From the IMG/VR virus record IMGVR_UViG_3300023179_000009, positions 124,001 through 188,000 of that record: 64,000 nt of DNA; one strand, written 5' to 3'. A model generated the notes under the pieces. The model saw only the letters and a program-made list of their open reading frames with translations. It was not told where the DNA came from and did no database searches. Positions 17,020-26,089 of the stretch are shown piece after piece. Every line of letters starts with the position of its first letter. Position 1 is the first letter of the stretch. The translations under genes were made by a program, and so were the position numbers. The DNA comes from a virus.

Positions 17020-17843
17020 GATGTTTAGTTACCGGAGGGTCGGGATTTATCGGCTCTCATCTTGTTGATAAATTGGTTTCTTTGAATTATGAAGTTGTTT
17101 CTTTAGATTGTGCTTTGTGCAAGTACGAAAATCCAAAAGCAACATACAAGTATGGTTTTGTTCAAAATATAGAATCTTTTCATTTTTTAAATTTTGATTT
17201 TATTTTTCATTTGGCGGCTTTGCCAAGAATTCAGCCTAGTTTTAAAGATACAACAAATGTTCATGATTCAAACACCACGGGGACTTTTAAAATTTTAGAG
17301 TTTGCAAAAAAATCAAAATCTAGAGTAATTTTTGCTGGATCCAGTTCTGTTTTGCATGACATTTATGCTAATCCTTATTCTTTTAGCAAAAGCATAGGCG
17401 AACAATATTGTGTTCTTTACAATAAAATTTTTCAAGTTCCTGTGGCTATTGCTAGGTTCTTTAATGTTTATGGGCCTAGACAAATTGAAGAAGGAGAGTA
17501 TGCCACCGTTGTGGGAATTTTCGAAAAGCAAAAAAAGCAAAATAAAAATCTTACAATAACAGGAGATGGCGAACAAAGGCGTGATTTCACCCACGTAGAT
17601 GATATAATATCTGGCCTCGTTTGTATAATGAAAACAAATTGGAATTTCGAAATTTTTAATTTAGGATCAGGTAAAAATTATTCTATTAATGAAATAGCTT
17701 CTTTTTTTAATTCGCCTGTTGAGTATATTGAATCTAGAAAAGGTGAGGCAAAAACAACGCTTGCCGATATTGAGTACACTTGTGCAAAAACTCAATGGAG
17801 TCCTGTAGTTGATATAAAAGACTATATTGAAAAAATTATTTGA
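17016..17843 (+). CDS. NAD-dependent nucleotide-sugar epimerase/dehydratase
   Basis: Extended SDR enzyme of 275 residues. It has the Rossmann motif TGGSGFIGSHL at the N-terminus, FHLAALPR (active-site region), Ser in AGSSSV, catalytic YSFSK, FFNVYGPRQ, and RRDFTHVDDI near the substrate domain. These fit the GalE/WbpP group. It probably makes a UDP-sugar for the many glycosyltransferases nearby. It overlaps IF3 by 4 bp. Confidence 0.88.
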   Translation: MRCLVTGGSGFIGSHLVDKLVSLNYEVVSLDCALCKYENPKATYKYGFVQNIESFHFLNFDFIFHLAALPRIQPSFKDTTNVHDSNTTGTFKILEFAKKSKSRVIFAGSSSVLHDIYANPYSFSKSIGEQYCVLYNKIFQVPVAIARFFNVYGPRQIEEGEYATVVGIFEKQKKQNKNLTITGDGEQRRDFTHVDDIISGLVCIMKTNWNFEIFNLGSGKNYSINEIASFFNSPVEYIESRKGEAKTTLADIEYTCAKTQWSPVVDIKDYIEKII

Positions 17844-17848
17844 AAACA

Positions 17849-18451
17849 ATGTACAATCATAAAGACGGTGTAGTGTTAAGAAAAATTGAAAGAAGTGACC
17901 TCCAGTATCTTTTGAATTTAAAAAAAGAAAGTTGGTGGGGAACTCATTCTACACAAATAATTAACTTAGATGATCAAAATTATTGGTTTGATAACATTCC
18001 CAAAAATCAATTGTTTTTAATTGGAGAAGTTGAATGTGAAAGAATAGGTGTTGCCTCTTTAACCAATATAGATACCACAAACGGATCCCTCAACATATCA
18101 GGATCTGTTTTTAAAAATTATAGATCAAAATGGGCTTTTCCTTCTTTCTGTGCGGGTCTGGATTTTGCTTTTGAGATGTTTAACGTTCATCGTGTGGAAG
18201 CAGAAGTTCTGGAGTACCATGTGACAGCTCAGAAATTAGAAATTGAAAAGTTGGGATTTGTTGTAGAGGGCAAAAAAAGAAAATCTGTATTTAAATGTGG
18301 AAATTATTACGATTCAATCATATTAGGTATGCTTAGAGAAGATTGGTTAAAAAGCGAACGTGTAAAGCAATACGGAGATAGTTGCAATTTAAATTTTAGT
18401 CCAAATAGATTTAAAAAATTATCTAATTACTTTTCTAGAAAACTACCCTGA
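17849..18451 (+). CDS. GNAT N-acetyltransferase, RimJ/RimL-like
   Basis: 200 residues. LRKIERSDLQYLL, a middle LIGEVECERIGVASL strand, LDFAFEMFNVHRVEAEVLEYH and EKLGFVVEGKKRKSVF follow the RimJ/L order. Neighbouring sugar genes suggest an amino-sugar substrate, as in WecD/PseH-type acetyltransferases, but a protein substrate is possible. ATG 17849 is chosen; TTG 17840 overlaps the previous stop. The 3' end overlaps the convergent gene by 9 bp. Confidence 0.82.
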   Translation: MYNHKDGVVLRKIERSDLQYLLNLKKESWWGTHSTQIINLDDQNYWFDNIPKNQLFLIGEVECERIGVASLTNIDTTNGSLNISGSVFKNYRSKWAFPSFCAGLDFAFEMFNVHRVEAEVLEYHVTAQKLEIEKLGFVVEGKKRKSVFKCGNYYDSIILGMLREDWLKSERVKQYGDSCNLNFSPNRFKKLSNYFSRKLP

Positions 18452-19315
18452 TCTTCCTTCCTTCTTTATTATTTTTTTTGGCCACTCTCCTATGTTTGGC
18501 AAAAGATTTTTCCCAATAATATAACTAATGGTCTCTGGTGTTGACCAAAATTCTAATAAATTTGCTAAATCTTCTTTATTTGGTTTCTTAATCATGTTTG
18601 ACCAAGATTGACATACTTTCTTATAAAGATCTTCTAATAAACCAAAATTATACAAGTCGTACCATTTTTTCCAACGATCACAAATAGCACTTCTTTTTAG
18701 TAAAGATTCGTGACCCTCCACCGCTTTTTTAACAAATTGAGAATATGACCTAATTGGATAGTGATGTCTCCATATTGTGTTTGCGTAGTGTACATTATTT
18801 ATTCCATCAAAACTATGATTTCCGTGTTTGATTACAATGTCGGGATCGGGTCTGTGTGCCACCTTGCATTCTCCTGGTAAATCGTGAAAATTTTCAAAAT
18901 CCAAATAATATCTCATCTTAATTTGGTCAAATTCACAACCAACGGGAGGGTGCAGGAACATTCTTGGAGAACTCACATACTTAACAGGTATATTTTTTAA
19001 ATTATTTAATCCACACCAAAATTCATCGGCATCTAGGTGAATAATCCAGTCGGGCTTCAATTTGCAAGCCACTCTTGCCATTTTTGTAACCCACTCTGAT
19101 TGATTATGATCTTCTCCTTGTTCTTCTATAATTTCACAAACTTCAGGATATGATTCTATTATATTTTTAGTTTTATCTTTTGATCTATTGTTTGTAACAA
19201 TAAAATACTTTACTCCCTGATTAATATGATGTTCTATATTTTTTCCTATAATATCTTCTTCGTCTTTTGCCAAAATTGTTGCGACTATTTTTAAATTAGA
19301 ATTTAATTGAAACAT
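18443..19315 (-). CDS. Glycosyltransferase family 2-like (GT-A) protein
   Basis: 290 residues. The N-terminus, VATILAKDEEDIIGKNIEHH followed by IVTNNRSKDKT, and the DxD-type WIIHLDADEFW are typical of the GT2 subgroup represented by Glyco_tranf_2_4. Its start codon overlaps that of the divergent GT at 19314. Substrate unknown. Confidence 0.85.
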   Translation of the reverse strand: MFQLNSNLKIVATILAKDEEDIIGKNIEHHINQGVKYFIVTNNRSKDKTKNIIESYPEVCEIIEEQGEDHNQSEWVTKMARVACKLKPDWIIHLDADEFWCGLNNLKNIPVKYVSSPRMFLHPPVGCEFDQIKMRYYLDFENFHDLPGECKVAHRPDPDIVIKHGNHSFDGINNVHYANTIWRHHYPIRSYSQFVKKAVEGHESLLKRSAICDRWKKWYDLYNFGLLEDLYKKVCQSWSNMIKKPNKEDLANLLEFWSTPETISYIIGKNLLPNIGEWPKKIIKKEGRSG

Positions 19316-20096
19316 GAAAAATAAGTTAAAAATTTTAATATTGATGGTTTATTATAATAGACCTATTTTGGTAAAAAATGCTTTAAGAAGTATTATAAAA
19401 TGCAATAATCATCATCAAAATTGGGTTCTTTTCTTTGGCGACGACGGCAGTCCCAATCCAGGAAAACCAATAGCAGAGGAAATCCTAGCAGATTTTAAAA
19501 ATCAAATTATTTTTGCTAATTCAAACGCCTCCCCAGAACAAAAAATACAGGAAGGTTTGGCGATAGGCAAATATGCAAATCAAGCCATAAAAAACTCCGA
19601 TGCTGATTTGGTTGTGACTCTTTGTGATGACGATGAGTTTTATCCTAATTATTTTTATAATTTAAATAATTTTTTTTTAAAAAATCAAGAAGTTCTTTAT
19701 TGTTATTCAAATATTATAACGTATAATCCTTTGTTCCAAAAAAGTGAAGACTCGGATTTTTTGTCGCACAAATACAATCAATATAAAAATCCTATAAATC
19801 CAGTTGGAAAATTAGATGCAACTCAAGTCGCCTGGAGGTCCGATTGTTGTAAAAAATTTGATGCTTGGTTCGCAGAAACTACAAAATTTATACAAGGCAA
19901 ACCATTAATTAAAGACACAGATCGCTCTTTTTTTGAAAATTTATATGATAAATGTGGGTTATGTCACCCAACTCATTTTATTTCTCAATATAAAGGCATT
20001 CATGACTATCAATTGTTATGGCACAAGAATGCACACAAAGAATCTCTTTTATCTTATTACAATAATTGCCAAAGACTGGCTGGAGAACTATTTTGA
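19314..20096 (+). CDS. Glycosyltransferase family 2
   Basis: 260 residues. It starts with [21 protein letters not shown] and has FFGDDGS and the metal-binding [28 protein letters not shown] and the [10 protein letters not shown] region fit acceptor-binding parts. It is divergent from the GT at 18443, with the two ATGs overlapping as CATG, so each promoter must lie inside the other gene. It overlaps dnaJ by 4 bp. Confidence 0.87.
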   Translation: MKNKLKILILMVYYNRPILVKNALRSIIKCNNHHQNWVLFFGDDGSPNPGKPIAEEILADFKNQIIFANSNASPEQKIQEGLAIGKYANQAIKNSDADLVVTLCDDDEFYPNYFYNLNNFFLKNQEVLYCYSNIITYNPLFQKSEDSDFLSHKYNQYKNPINPVGKLDATQVAWRSDCCKKFDAWFAETTKFIQGKPLIKDTDRSFFENLYDKCGLCHPTHFISQYKGIHDYQLLWHKNAHKESLLSYYNNCQRLAGELF

Positions 20097-21175
20097 AAAA
20101 CTTGTATGAAATCTTGGGTCTTGAAAAAAGTGCCTCAGAAGAAGATATTCGTAAGGCTTATCGTGATTTGGCAAAAAAATACCACCCTGATTTAAACCCT
20201 AACGATCCAGATGCAGCAGAAAATTTTAAACAAGTTTCTCGTGCTTTTGAAGTTTTAAGTAATAAAAATTCAAGATTTAATTATGACAACTATGGATCAA
20301 TTGAAGGAAATGATTTTTTTGAAAAACGCAAACCGTTTTCCTCGGCTTTTGAAGATATGTTTGCTCAATTTTTTAATAATAGACCTCAACAAGTTTCCAA
20401 AGGTGATGACATATTTTTGGAAGCCAACATAACATTAAATCAGGTTTTAAGTGGTGATGAAATAGATCTTTTTTATCAGAGAAAAAATATTTGTGATAAG
20501 TGCAATGGTTTTGGTGGTGATAGGATAAAGTGCAAACACTGTAACGGCACCGGTTCAAGAGTAATTCAGGGGAGAGCGATGACCGTTAGAACCGGCTGTC
20601 AAGCGTGCGGTGGCACCGGCAGCGTTATAGGTGAATCTTGTTCCAATTGTGAAGGAGGATACACCAACTCAGAGGAACAAAAAATAAAATTCAAAATTTT
20701 CCCTGGAGTAGACAATCGAATGAGATTTGTTCAAAAAGGTCTGGGAAACCCTCCAGTTGATTCTGATGGTGTTTTTGGCGATTTGTTTATATCAATAAAT
20801 GTGCAGAAGCATGAATATTTTGAAAGATTACCAAAAGGAGACATTTTAATAAATTGGCCTGTTGGATATTCTGAACTTGTTTTGGGAACTCAAATAGAAG
20901 TTCCTACGTTGGAAGGACGAGCCATGGTTGTTATTCCTCCAAAATCGAATCCGAATCAAAAGCTAAGACTGAGGAACTTGGGATTGCCCATATTTAATAC
21001 CAGTGACACTATATACCAACGTGGCGATCAATACGTTAACCTTTCGCTCTACACACCAAATGATTTGGGTGACAAAGAAAAAGAAATTTTTACTAAACTA
21101 ATGGAGTTAGAAAACTCTTGTTTAAATACAAATAGACAAGAAATTTTTAAAAAAATAGGAGAAAAAAATGGATGA
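20093..21175 (+). CDS. dnaJ: DnaJ (Hsp40) co-chaperone
   Basis: Full class A Hsp40. The J domain ([23 protein letters not shown] with HPD) is followed by a short Phe-rich linker in place of a long Gly/Phe region, four zinc repeats ([32 protein letters not shown]) and a C-terminal substrate domain with [17 protein letters not shown]. DnaJ recruits host DnaK for folding, replication or assembly. TTG 20093 is preferred as start because GGAG lies nine bases upstream and [12 protein letters not shown] is a canonical DnaJ beginning. A start at 20066 would add nine unusual residues. Confidence 0.92.
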   Translation: MKNLYEILGLEKSASEEDIRKAYRDLAKKYHPDLNPNDPDAAENFKQVSRAFEVLSNKNSRFNYDNYGSIEGNDFFEKRKPFSSAFEDMFAQFFNNRPQQVSKGDDIFLEANITLNQVLSGDEIDLFYQRKNICDKCNGFGGDRIKCKHCNGTGSRVIQGRAMTVRTGCQACGGTGSVIGESCSNCEGGYTNSEEQKIKFKIFPGVDNRMRFVQKGLGNPPVDSDGVFGDLFISINVQKHEYFERLPKGDILINWPVGYSELVLGTQIEVPTLEGRAMVVIPPKSNPNQKLRLRNLGLPIFNTSDTIYQRGDQYVNLSLYTPNDLGDKEKEIFTKLMELENSCLNTNRQEIFKKIGEKNG

Positions 21176-21497
21176 TTTAAAAAATAATAAAATATTTTTA
21201 ATAGTTGTTTTTTTAATTACAAGCAATCTGCTAGGTTTTGCTTTTAGTAAATTTATAATCAACGCCACAACAGATTGCGTTATTGAAAAATTAAAACAAA
21301 ATTATTCTCCATCTCCATATGGTCCAGGTTTCGACCCAGATAAAGTGAACCCTGAGAGTTTGCAGGTTGACACTCAGGGCGACGAATTATACTCAAAAAT
21401 TTCTTTTAAAAATGATCTCGCCCATGGATCTTATAATGGATTTGAATCTTGGCAAAAAGATTGGGAACAAGATCGTGGCTTCAATCCAGTACGATAG
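21168..21497 (+). CDS. Small membrane-anchored hypothetical protein
   Basis: 109 residues with one N-terminal hydrophobic segment ([19 protein letters not shown]), either a signal anchor or an uncleaved signal, followed by a Pro/Asp-rich soluble part. It overlaps dnaJ by 8 bp and its 3' end overlaps the convergent gene at 21481. AAAATAGGAG sits before the ATG. Function unknown. Confidence 0.65.
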   Translation: MDDLKNNKIFLIVVFLITSNLLGFAFSKFIINATTDCVIEKLKQNYSPSPYGPGFDPDKVNPESLQVDTQGDELYSKISFKNDLAHGSYNGFESWQKDWEQDRGFNPVR

Positions 21498-21900
21498 CTT
21501 TTTCTATTTTTGAAAAATTTTTTGAAAAATCATTGGGGTTTCTTTGAAACACCAAAGTTATAGTTTTGTTTATTTCAGGAATTCCTTTTATCTTTCTAAA
21601 CTCAACCTCAGAAAACAAGCACTCGGTTCCATCCGACAAAAGCATTCTTATTGGGGTCTTTTTAACGTCTAAAAATATTATTTTTGCAGTTTTTTCTATA
21701 TTTGGAATCACTAAATCAACAGGCTCTTTTTGATTATTTATGCTATCGTTTCCTCTCCATGGAGAATAATCATAAGTGTTATTTGTTGCCGATGATAAAA
21801 AATTTGAATAATTTTTGTTGTCAAAAATTTTATTTATTTTCTGTTCTATGTCTCCTAATCCAAACTCTTCTTTAATTAAAAATTGTTTAAATTTGGACAT
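21481..21900 (-). CDS. Hypothetical protein with capsid-targeting-like N-terminus
   Basis: 139 residues. The start MSKFKQFLIKEEFG fits the M-x-x-F-x-x-[FW]-[LIF]-x-x-x pattern found on several proteins here and resembles the T4 internal-protein tag (MKTYQEFIAEA). The C-terminal part is beta-rich (AKIIFLDVKKTPIRMLLSDG). No catalytic motif. A virion-packaged protein is inferred. Confidence 0.62.
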   Translation of the reverse strand: MSKFKQFLIKEEFGLGDIEQKINKIFDNKNYSNFLSSATNNTYDYSPWRGNDSINNQKEPVDLVIPNIEKTAKIIFLDVKKTPIRMLLSDGTECLFSEVEFRKIKGIPEINKTITLVFQRNPNDFSKNFSKIEKAIVLD

Positions 21901-21937
21901 ATATTACTCTTATAAAATATAGGCAGCCCCAATATCT

Positions 21938-22231
21938 ATGTCTGAAAAAATAGAAATAAAAGAGTTAGTTTTCTTAACACCAGCAAAATTGAAAATGGTT
22001 GTTGATGGTCAAGAAAAAACTATGATGGTCAATGTGGATTTGGTTAATAAAAAAGTTTACTCCCAAACCGGTGATTCTTTTTATAGTGATCATATTTTTT
22101 CTTATTTAGATTCGATGTATATTCTTCCAGAAGACTTTTTCTCGTCCTCTGAAGAAGTTAATGAAGAGGTGGCCGAAGCAGAGAAAACTGTTGACGAGAT
22201 AATGAACCAAGACATAGGAGAAATAATATGA
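21938..22231 (+). CDS. Hypothetical protein
   Basis: 97 residues, acidic C-terminus. The first half looks like a small beta domain (LKMVVDGQEKTMMVNVDL). It overlaps the next gene by 4 bp, and the three genes from here to 22727 are chained by ATGA overlaps as one unit. No family recognised. Confidence 0.62.
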   Translation: MSEKIEIKELVFLTPAKLKMVVDGQEKTMMVNVDLVNKKVYSQTGDSFYSDHIFSYLDSMYILPEDFFSSSEEVNEEVAEAEKTVDEIMNQDIGEII

Positions 22232-22524
22232 GTGAAGCCGGTTCTATAAAAGCCCAAGTTTACGTCCCAGGCAAGTCTGGTGGAAAATTACAGAGGCAGT
22301 TAACCCTGGATACCATCGTAAGTTGGATCAAGGTGCAAGGTTTGGACGAATATACAACAAATGGACTCATAGAATTAGCAAAAAGATATCCCACACAAGC
22401 TTTTCCTAGTTTTAGAAAAAATTTCAACTTAATGATCGAAAGAGTAAGGTCAAAAAGAAAAAAAGAAATTAATGCTAATTGCGATTCAAAAGAAGAAAAA
22501 TCTAAAGAATTGGATGATGTATGA
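22228..22524 (+). CDS. Hypothetical protein
   Basis: 98 residues, mostly helical and basic at the end. YVPGKSGGKLQRQLTLD near the start and LIELAKRYP in the middle show no known motif. Coupled by ATGA overlaps to both neighbours. Confidence 0.6.
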   Translation: MSEAGSIKAQVYVPGKSGGKLQRQLTLDTIVSWIKVQGLDEYTTNGLIELAKRYPTQAFPSFRKNFNLMIERVRSKRKKEINANCDSKEEKSKELDDV

Positions 22525-22727
22525 GCGTATCTATTCTGGTTAGTATAGCTCGCCAAGTTATGGGTGAGTATGTTTTTGTTCGTGTTGTAAAAGCCGACAA
22601 AAATAGTGAAAATTTATTTAAATTTTTAAGAGAAAATGAACTTCCAAGAACAACCAAAATAGGAGAAATAGAGTGTTTTATAGAATATGGTGTTATAGAG
22701 AATGTAGAAGTTGAAGGTTTGAATTGA
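22521..22727 (+). CDS. Small hypothetical protein
   Basis: 68 residues, last gene of the three-gene chain. An alpha/beta pattern (ILVSIARQVMGEYVFVRVVKA) is visible. It ends 5 bp before the convergent lectin-like gene. Function unknown. Confidence 0.55.
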   Translation: MSVSILVSIARQVMGEYVFVRVVKADKNSENLFKFLRENELPRTTKIGEIECFIEYGVIENVEVEGLN

Positions 22728-22732
22728 CTATT

Positions 22733-23395
22733 CTATTCTATTTCTAATAGTAAATTTTTAATAGAATGTTTATCGGATAAACCTCCAGTAACCCCATAAA
22801 ATCTTAATCGGTATAAGTCTAGATTGCTTGCCGCTGTATCAAAAAAATTACAAGATGTACTCGATAAATCTATTATTGTTTTGGATACCAACCCATCTAT
22901 GCTAAAGTTTATTTGTTTTTTTGACTTATCTGCCTCAAAATTTAATCTTCTATAAGAGTTATTTCTTAGACCACTATTGCTGTAGAAAAATCTATTTGAT
23001 ACATCTCTATAAAATTTTATCCCAACCCCATCGCCGCTATTATTATATGTGTCTATAAAAAATCTTAGTCCCTGCGACCTGTACCTGTTTCCCCCCAACA
23101 ATGGTTGAGCGGCTATCACGGATAATTCAAAACCAAGACCATCCGCCCCGCCGCCATCAAATATCCTATAATCAAAAGACATTTTAAAATAACGTTTTTC
23201 TTTAAATTTTATATTAGAAAATTCAGCCGATCCTGTGCTGTTGCTTATATTTGGAGTTAAAATTAATTCATTATTTAATATGGAAGCGCTATTAGATAAT
23301 ATAATTCCTGTTGAGTTTGAAAAATCAAAAAAATATCGAAATAATGACGAAGTCGATCCTCTAGAAACTATTTTGTGTATCAAACCACCAAACAT
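22733..23395 (-). CDS. L-type (legume-lectin-like) domain protein
   Basis: 220 residues. FKMSFDYRIFDGGGADGLGFEL is typical of the L-type lectin fold (the DGGGADGL carbohydrate loop). A later GLRFFIDTYNNSGDGVGI strand with Asp/Asn calcium-type residues and INFSIDGLVSKTI also fit. It probably binds host glycans as part of a tail fibre. ATG 23395 overlaps the stop of the upstream gene by one base (TAATG). An ATG 33 bases further upstream is less likely. Confidence 0.75.
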   Translation of the reverse strand: MFGGLIHKIVSRGSTSSLFRYFFDFSNSTGIILSNSASILNNELILTPNISNSTGSAEFSNIKFKEKRYFKMSFDYRIFDGGGADGLGFELSVIAAQPLLGGNRYRSQGLRFFIDTYNNSGDGVGIKFYRDVSNRFFYSNSGLRNNSYRRLNFEADKSKKQINFSIDGLVSKTIIDLSSTSCNFFDTAASNLDLYRLRFYGVTGGLSDKHSIKNLLLEIE

Positions 23396-23790
23396 TAGTA
23401 GTTTTGCCCTCCAATAAAACCAAACCAATTAACGCCTTTATCCATTGTAATAAAACTAAAAAAATCCTTTTTACCATCCGTCTGAGTGACGACAGCCGAT
23501 GCACTATTTTGCCATTTTACGTTACTAGGCCAAGAAACCACCCTACCTGACCCTGATATTGTCAACACTAAAGTAAAAGCAACTATAATGTTGTCTAAAT
23601 TAGGTACATTTAAAATGTTTATTGTGGTTATATTTTCATTAAGTGTTATTAAAAAAACATTACCTTGATTTAAATCTATATTTAAAATTCCACTTGTTAT
23701 AGTCGAATTTGTATAAATTTCTTTATATTTTGATAAAATTAAATCAGTAACATTATAGTCTGTTAGTTTTAGTTTGTTTTTAATTGGCAT
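23395..23790 (-). CDS. Beta-rich virion-like protein paired with the lectin
   Basis: 131 residues. ITLNENITTINILNV, VAFTLVLTISGSGRVVSWPSNV and the C-terminal WFGFIGGQNY resemble C-terminal modules of tail-fibre-type proteins, where short parallel beta repeats end in a Gly-Gln-Asn tail. It sits upstream of and coupled to the lectin gene, so both may belong to one adhesin. Confidence 0.55.
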   Translation of the reverse strand: MPIKNKLKLTDYNVTDLILSKYKEIYTNSTITSGILNIDLNQGNVFLITLNENITTINILNVPNLDNIIVAFTLVLTISGSGRVVSWPSNVKWQNSASAVVTQTDGKKDFFSFITMDKGVNWFGFIGGQNY

Positions 23791-23794
23791 TTTA

Positions 23795-24124
23795 TTACTT
23801 AGATTCTCTCCACTTTAACCACTCTTGAAAAGTTGGAAGTGATTTATGGTATTTTTGACTCTCTTCTTTTTTGCAATCGCATCCCTCTTCACAATCACAA
23901 TCTTTTTCTTTTATTGCTTTTTGTATTGCTTCTCCTCTCTTCTTTTCATATGAAGAAAGTTTCCCATCTTTATCCAAGTCCGCTTTTTCTTTGTTTATTT
24001 CATGATCATCATGATTATCTTTGTTTTTTGTTTTTTTGTTTTTTTTGCTATTTAAAATAGCGTCTTGTAATTTTTGGGGTAATTTTTCTTGTGCCGGTGT
24101 GAGTTTGCTGCTTGATTTTTTCAC
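23795..24124 (-). CDS. EF-hand-like protein with C-terminal FQEWL tag
   Basis: 109 residues, highly charged. DLDKDGKLSSYE fits the EF-hand calcium loop (DxDxDGxxxxxE). A Cys-rich CDCEEGCDC follows and may bind metal. The C-terminus LPTFQEWLKWRESK closely matches tags at the N-terminus of other proteins in the window (for example WKEWLLFKES at 13924). A capsid-packaged protein is possible. Confidence 0.62.
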   Translation of the reverse strand: MKKSSSKLTPAQEKLPQKLQDAILNSKKNKKTKNKDNHDDHEINKEKADLDKDGKLSSYEKKRGEAIQKAIKEKDCDCEEGCDCKKEESQKYHKSLPTFQEWLKWRESK

Positions 24125-24204
24125 AATAAATCTCCTTTTCTTAATTTATCTAGTTTTTTTTGAAAAATTTTTTATACAAACTATCTTAAAAAGAGGTAAA
24201 CTTT

Positions 24205-24936
24205 ATGAATCAACCGTTTAATCCACTAGAATCACCATCGGACAAGCCCACTCTTAGTTTTAATTTAAATGATGGATCCAATGAGCAAGTTTCTATTATC
24301 GTGGTTCACCACAATAGACCCGAATATTTGAATATATGTCTTCAATCTATTCATGCAATGAGTAATCTTAATAATTATGAGGTCATAGTTGTTGACAACG
24401 CTTCGGATCAAGAGACTCAAGAATATTTAGAGGTTCTTCAACAAGAGGGAATTAAGGTAATTAAAAATAAAACTAATGAGTATTGGTCAAAGGCCGCAAA
24501 TCAAGGTGTTGCTGTTGCTGATCCAAATTCAAAGTATTTTATTTTTATGCACGCAGATACGGTTGTTTTAGACCCTGCTTGGATTGATGTTATGGTTAAC
24601 CTGTCAGAAAGTAGATCTGCTGGTGTTGTTGGAACAAGTCTTCACGCATATTATATTCAAAAACAGCAGGTTAATTTTGTTCAAGAATACTGTATGTTGG
24701 TGAGTCGTCGTTGTTGGGATGATATCGGCCCTTGGCCAGAGGAATTGCCTCTTGTGGGAATGTCATTTATTATGACTCTAAGGGCACAATATAAAGGACA
24801 CACTCCACAAGCAATAGGCAATAATATTGTGCATCACTATAAGGCTTTTGGGATGGACCCAAGCGAATACGAGAGAATGTGCGAACAAGCCATGGGAATA
24901 GTTGGCAAGTTGATGGCTGCGGCACAAAAGAAATAA
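24205..24936 (+). CDS. Glycosyltransferase family 2
   Basis: 243 residues with a clear GT-A domain: VSIIVVHHNRPEYLNICLQSI, VVDNASDQETQEYL, and FIFMHADTVVLDPAW (metal-binding HAD). Acceptor-side WDDIGPWPEELP follows. GAGG lies nine bases upstream of the ATG. Substrate unknown. Confidence 0.88.
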   Translation: MNQPFNPLESPSDKPTLSFNLNDGSNEQVSIIVVHHNRPEYLNICLQSIHAMSNLNNYEVIVVDNASDQETQEYLEVLQQEGIKVIKNKTNEYWSKAANQGVAVADPNSKYFIFMHADTVVLDPAWIDVMVNLSESRSAGVVGTSLHAYYIQKQQVNFVQEYCMLVSRRCWDDIGPWPEELPLVGMSFIMTLRAQYKGHTPQAIGNNIVHHYKAFGMDPSEYERMCEQAMGIVGKLMAAAQKK

Positions 24937-24937
24937 T

Positions 24938-26089
24938 TCACACGCTTGTTACTCTCAAAGGCGTTATTTGACGACCAGATTTGCCCACGATCCCAATTTG
25001 GTCATTGATTTTTATTTTTGTTGGCGAAGATAACAATGTTCCATTTAAAATAGTTTTATTCACCGCTGTCGCAACGGGAGTAATATACCAACCATCTTTT
25101 GATTTTTTAAATAGCATTTGTGGGTTTGAGAAATATTGAGACACCTCCTGCCCCAAATATTGTTTTAGCCGTATTGCTCCTATAGTTGCGTCAATGTTTA
25201 TATTTATTGGCCCCCCGTTCGTTGCTATAGTTAAGGTTTTTGGAGAATATTCTTGTGAAGTTGATTGTGGATTTTGGCTTGTTTTCGATTGACCATGCCC
25301 GCTTAAATAAGGAGAAGCGACAGGGTCAGACATTAAAAATTCTAGTTCTGTATCTTTCCATAACCGTAACTTTGTAGTTACAAAATTAGGTCTGGGAATA
25401 CCAGGTTTACTTAATAATATTGCAGATAATCTTAGACTTACAAGCTCGGTCTGACTAAGTTTATTACCAGTGCTACCTGTAAAATCTTCTCCTGTGTCTG
25501 TCGCCAATCCTAAAACATTGATTCCTTTTGTGAGTTCGCCTATTTTGCTTTCGCCTTGTTTCGATAAATAAATTACAAAATTATCCCTCCTGGATTCAAA
25601 ACTGCCCCCTTTGGCTGCAAATTTGAACTTGCGGAAGTTTGCTGAATTTTGTTTTATAAATTCAGCAAGATTCACAGCATACTCTAAATTACTTGGTGGT
25701 ATTTTTACATGTATCTTTTTTTTCGCATCATCGGGTTTATATCCCTCGATTTCAAAAAAGTACCAAGATCCCTCAGTGTCATTTGTGACATCAAAACCCA
25801 TAGATTTAATTCTATTAGCAATTGTGTATAATTTAGACGCCAACTCTGGATTTGTTTCTGGCATGAACATTCCTCTACTCGTATCACCAGATATTAAATT
25901 ATAAAAAGCATCCTTCCAATTGTGTCCTAGTTGAGTATATTGGTCCGTCTTAAAATTAGGAATCACCCCCGCACTGGACAAATTTTTTATTGCATCTTGA
26001 TATGTGGGTGCGGATAAAATCAATGAAGACAATCTCTTAAAGATATCTTCGGCACTTTCCATGTTTTCTAGCCAAATTTTAAATCGCAT
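24938..26089 (-). CDS. Putative internal protein with FHA-like C-terminal domain
   Basis: 383 residues. The N-terminus MRFKIWLENMESAED has the candidate capsid-targeting pattern. The last 90 residues (QMLFKKSKDGWYITPV, NKTILNGTLL, KINDQIGIVG) follow the FHA order of beta strands with NxTxxNGxxL, as in phosphothreonine-binding FHA domains. The middle is unrecognised. It overlaps the metallopeptidase gene by 11 bp, and both carry the tag, so the two may be co-packaged. Confidence 0.6.
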   Translation of the reverse strand: MRFKIWLENMESAEDIFKRLSSLILSAPTYQDAIKNLSSAGVIPNFKTDQYTQLGHNWKDAFYNLISGDTSRGMFMPETNPELASKLYTIANRIKSMGFDVTNDTEGSWYFFEIEGYKPDDAKKKIHVKIPPSNLEYAVNLAEFIKQNSANFRKFKFAAKGGSFESRRDNFVIYLSKQGESKIGELTKGINVLGLATDTGEDFTGSTGNKLSQTELVSLRLSAILLSKPGIPRPNFVTTKLRLWKDTELEFLMSDPVASPYLSGHGQSKTSQNPQSTSQEYSPKTLTIATNGGPININIDATIGAIRLKQYLGQEVSQYFSNPQMLFKKSKDGWYITPVATAVNKTILNGTLLSSPTKIKINDQIGIVGKSGRQITPLRVTSV

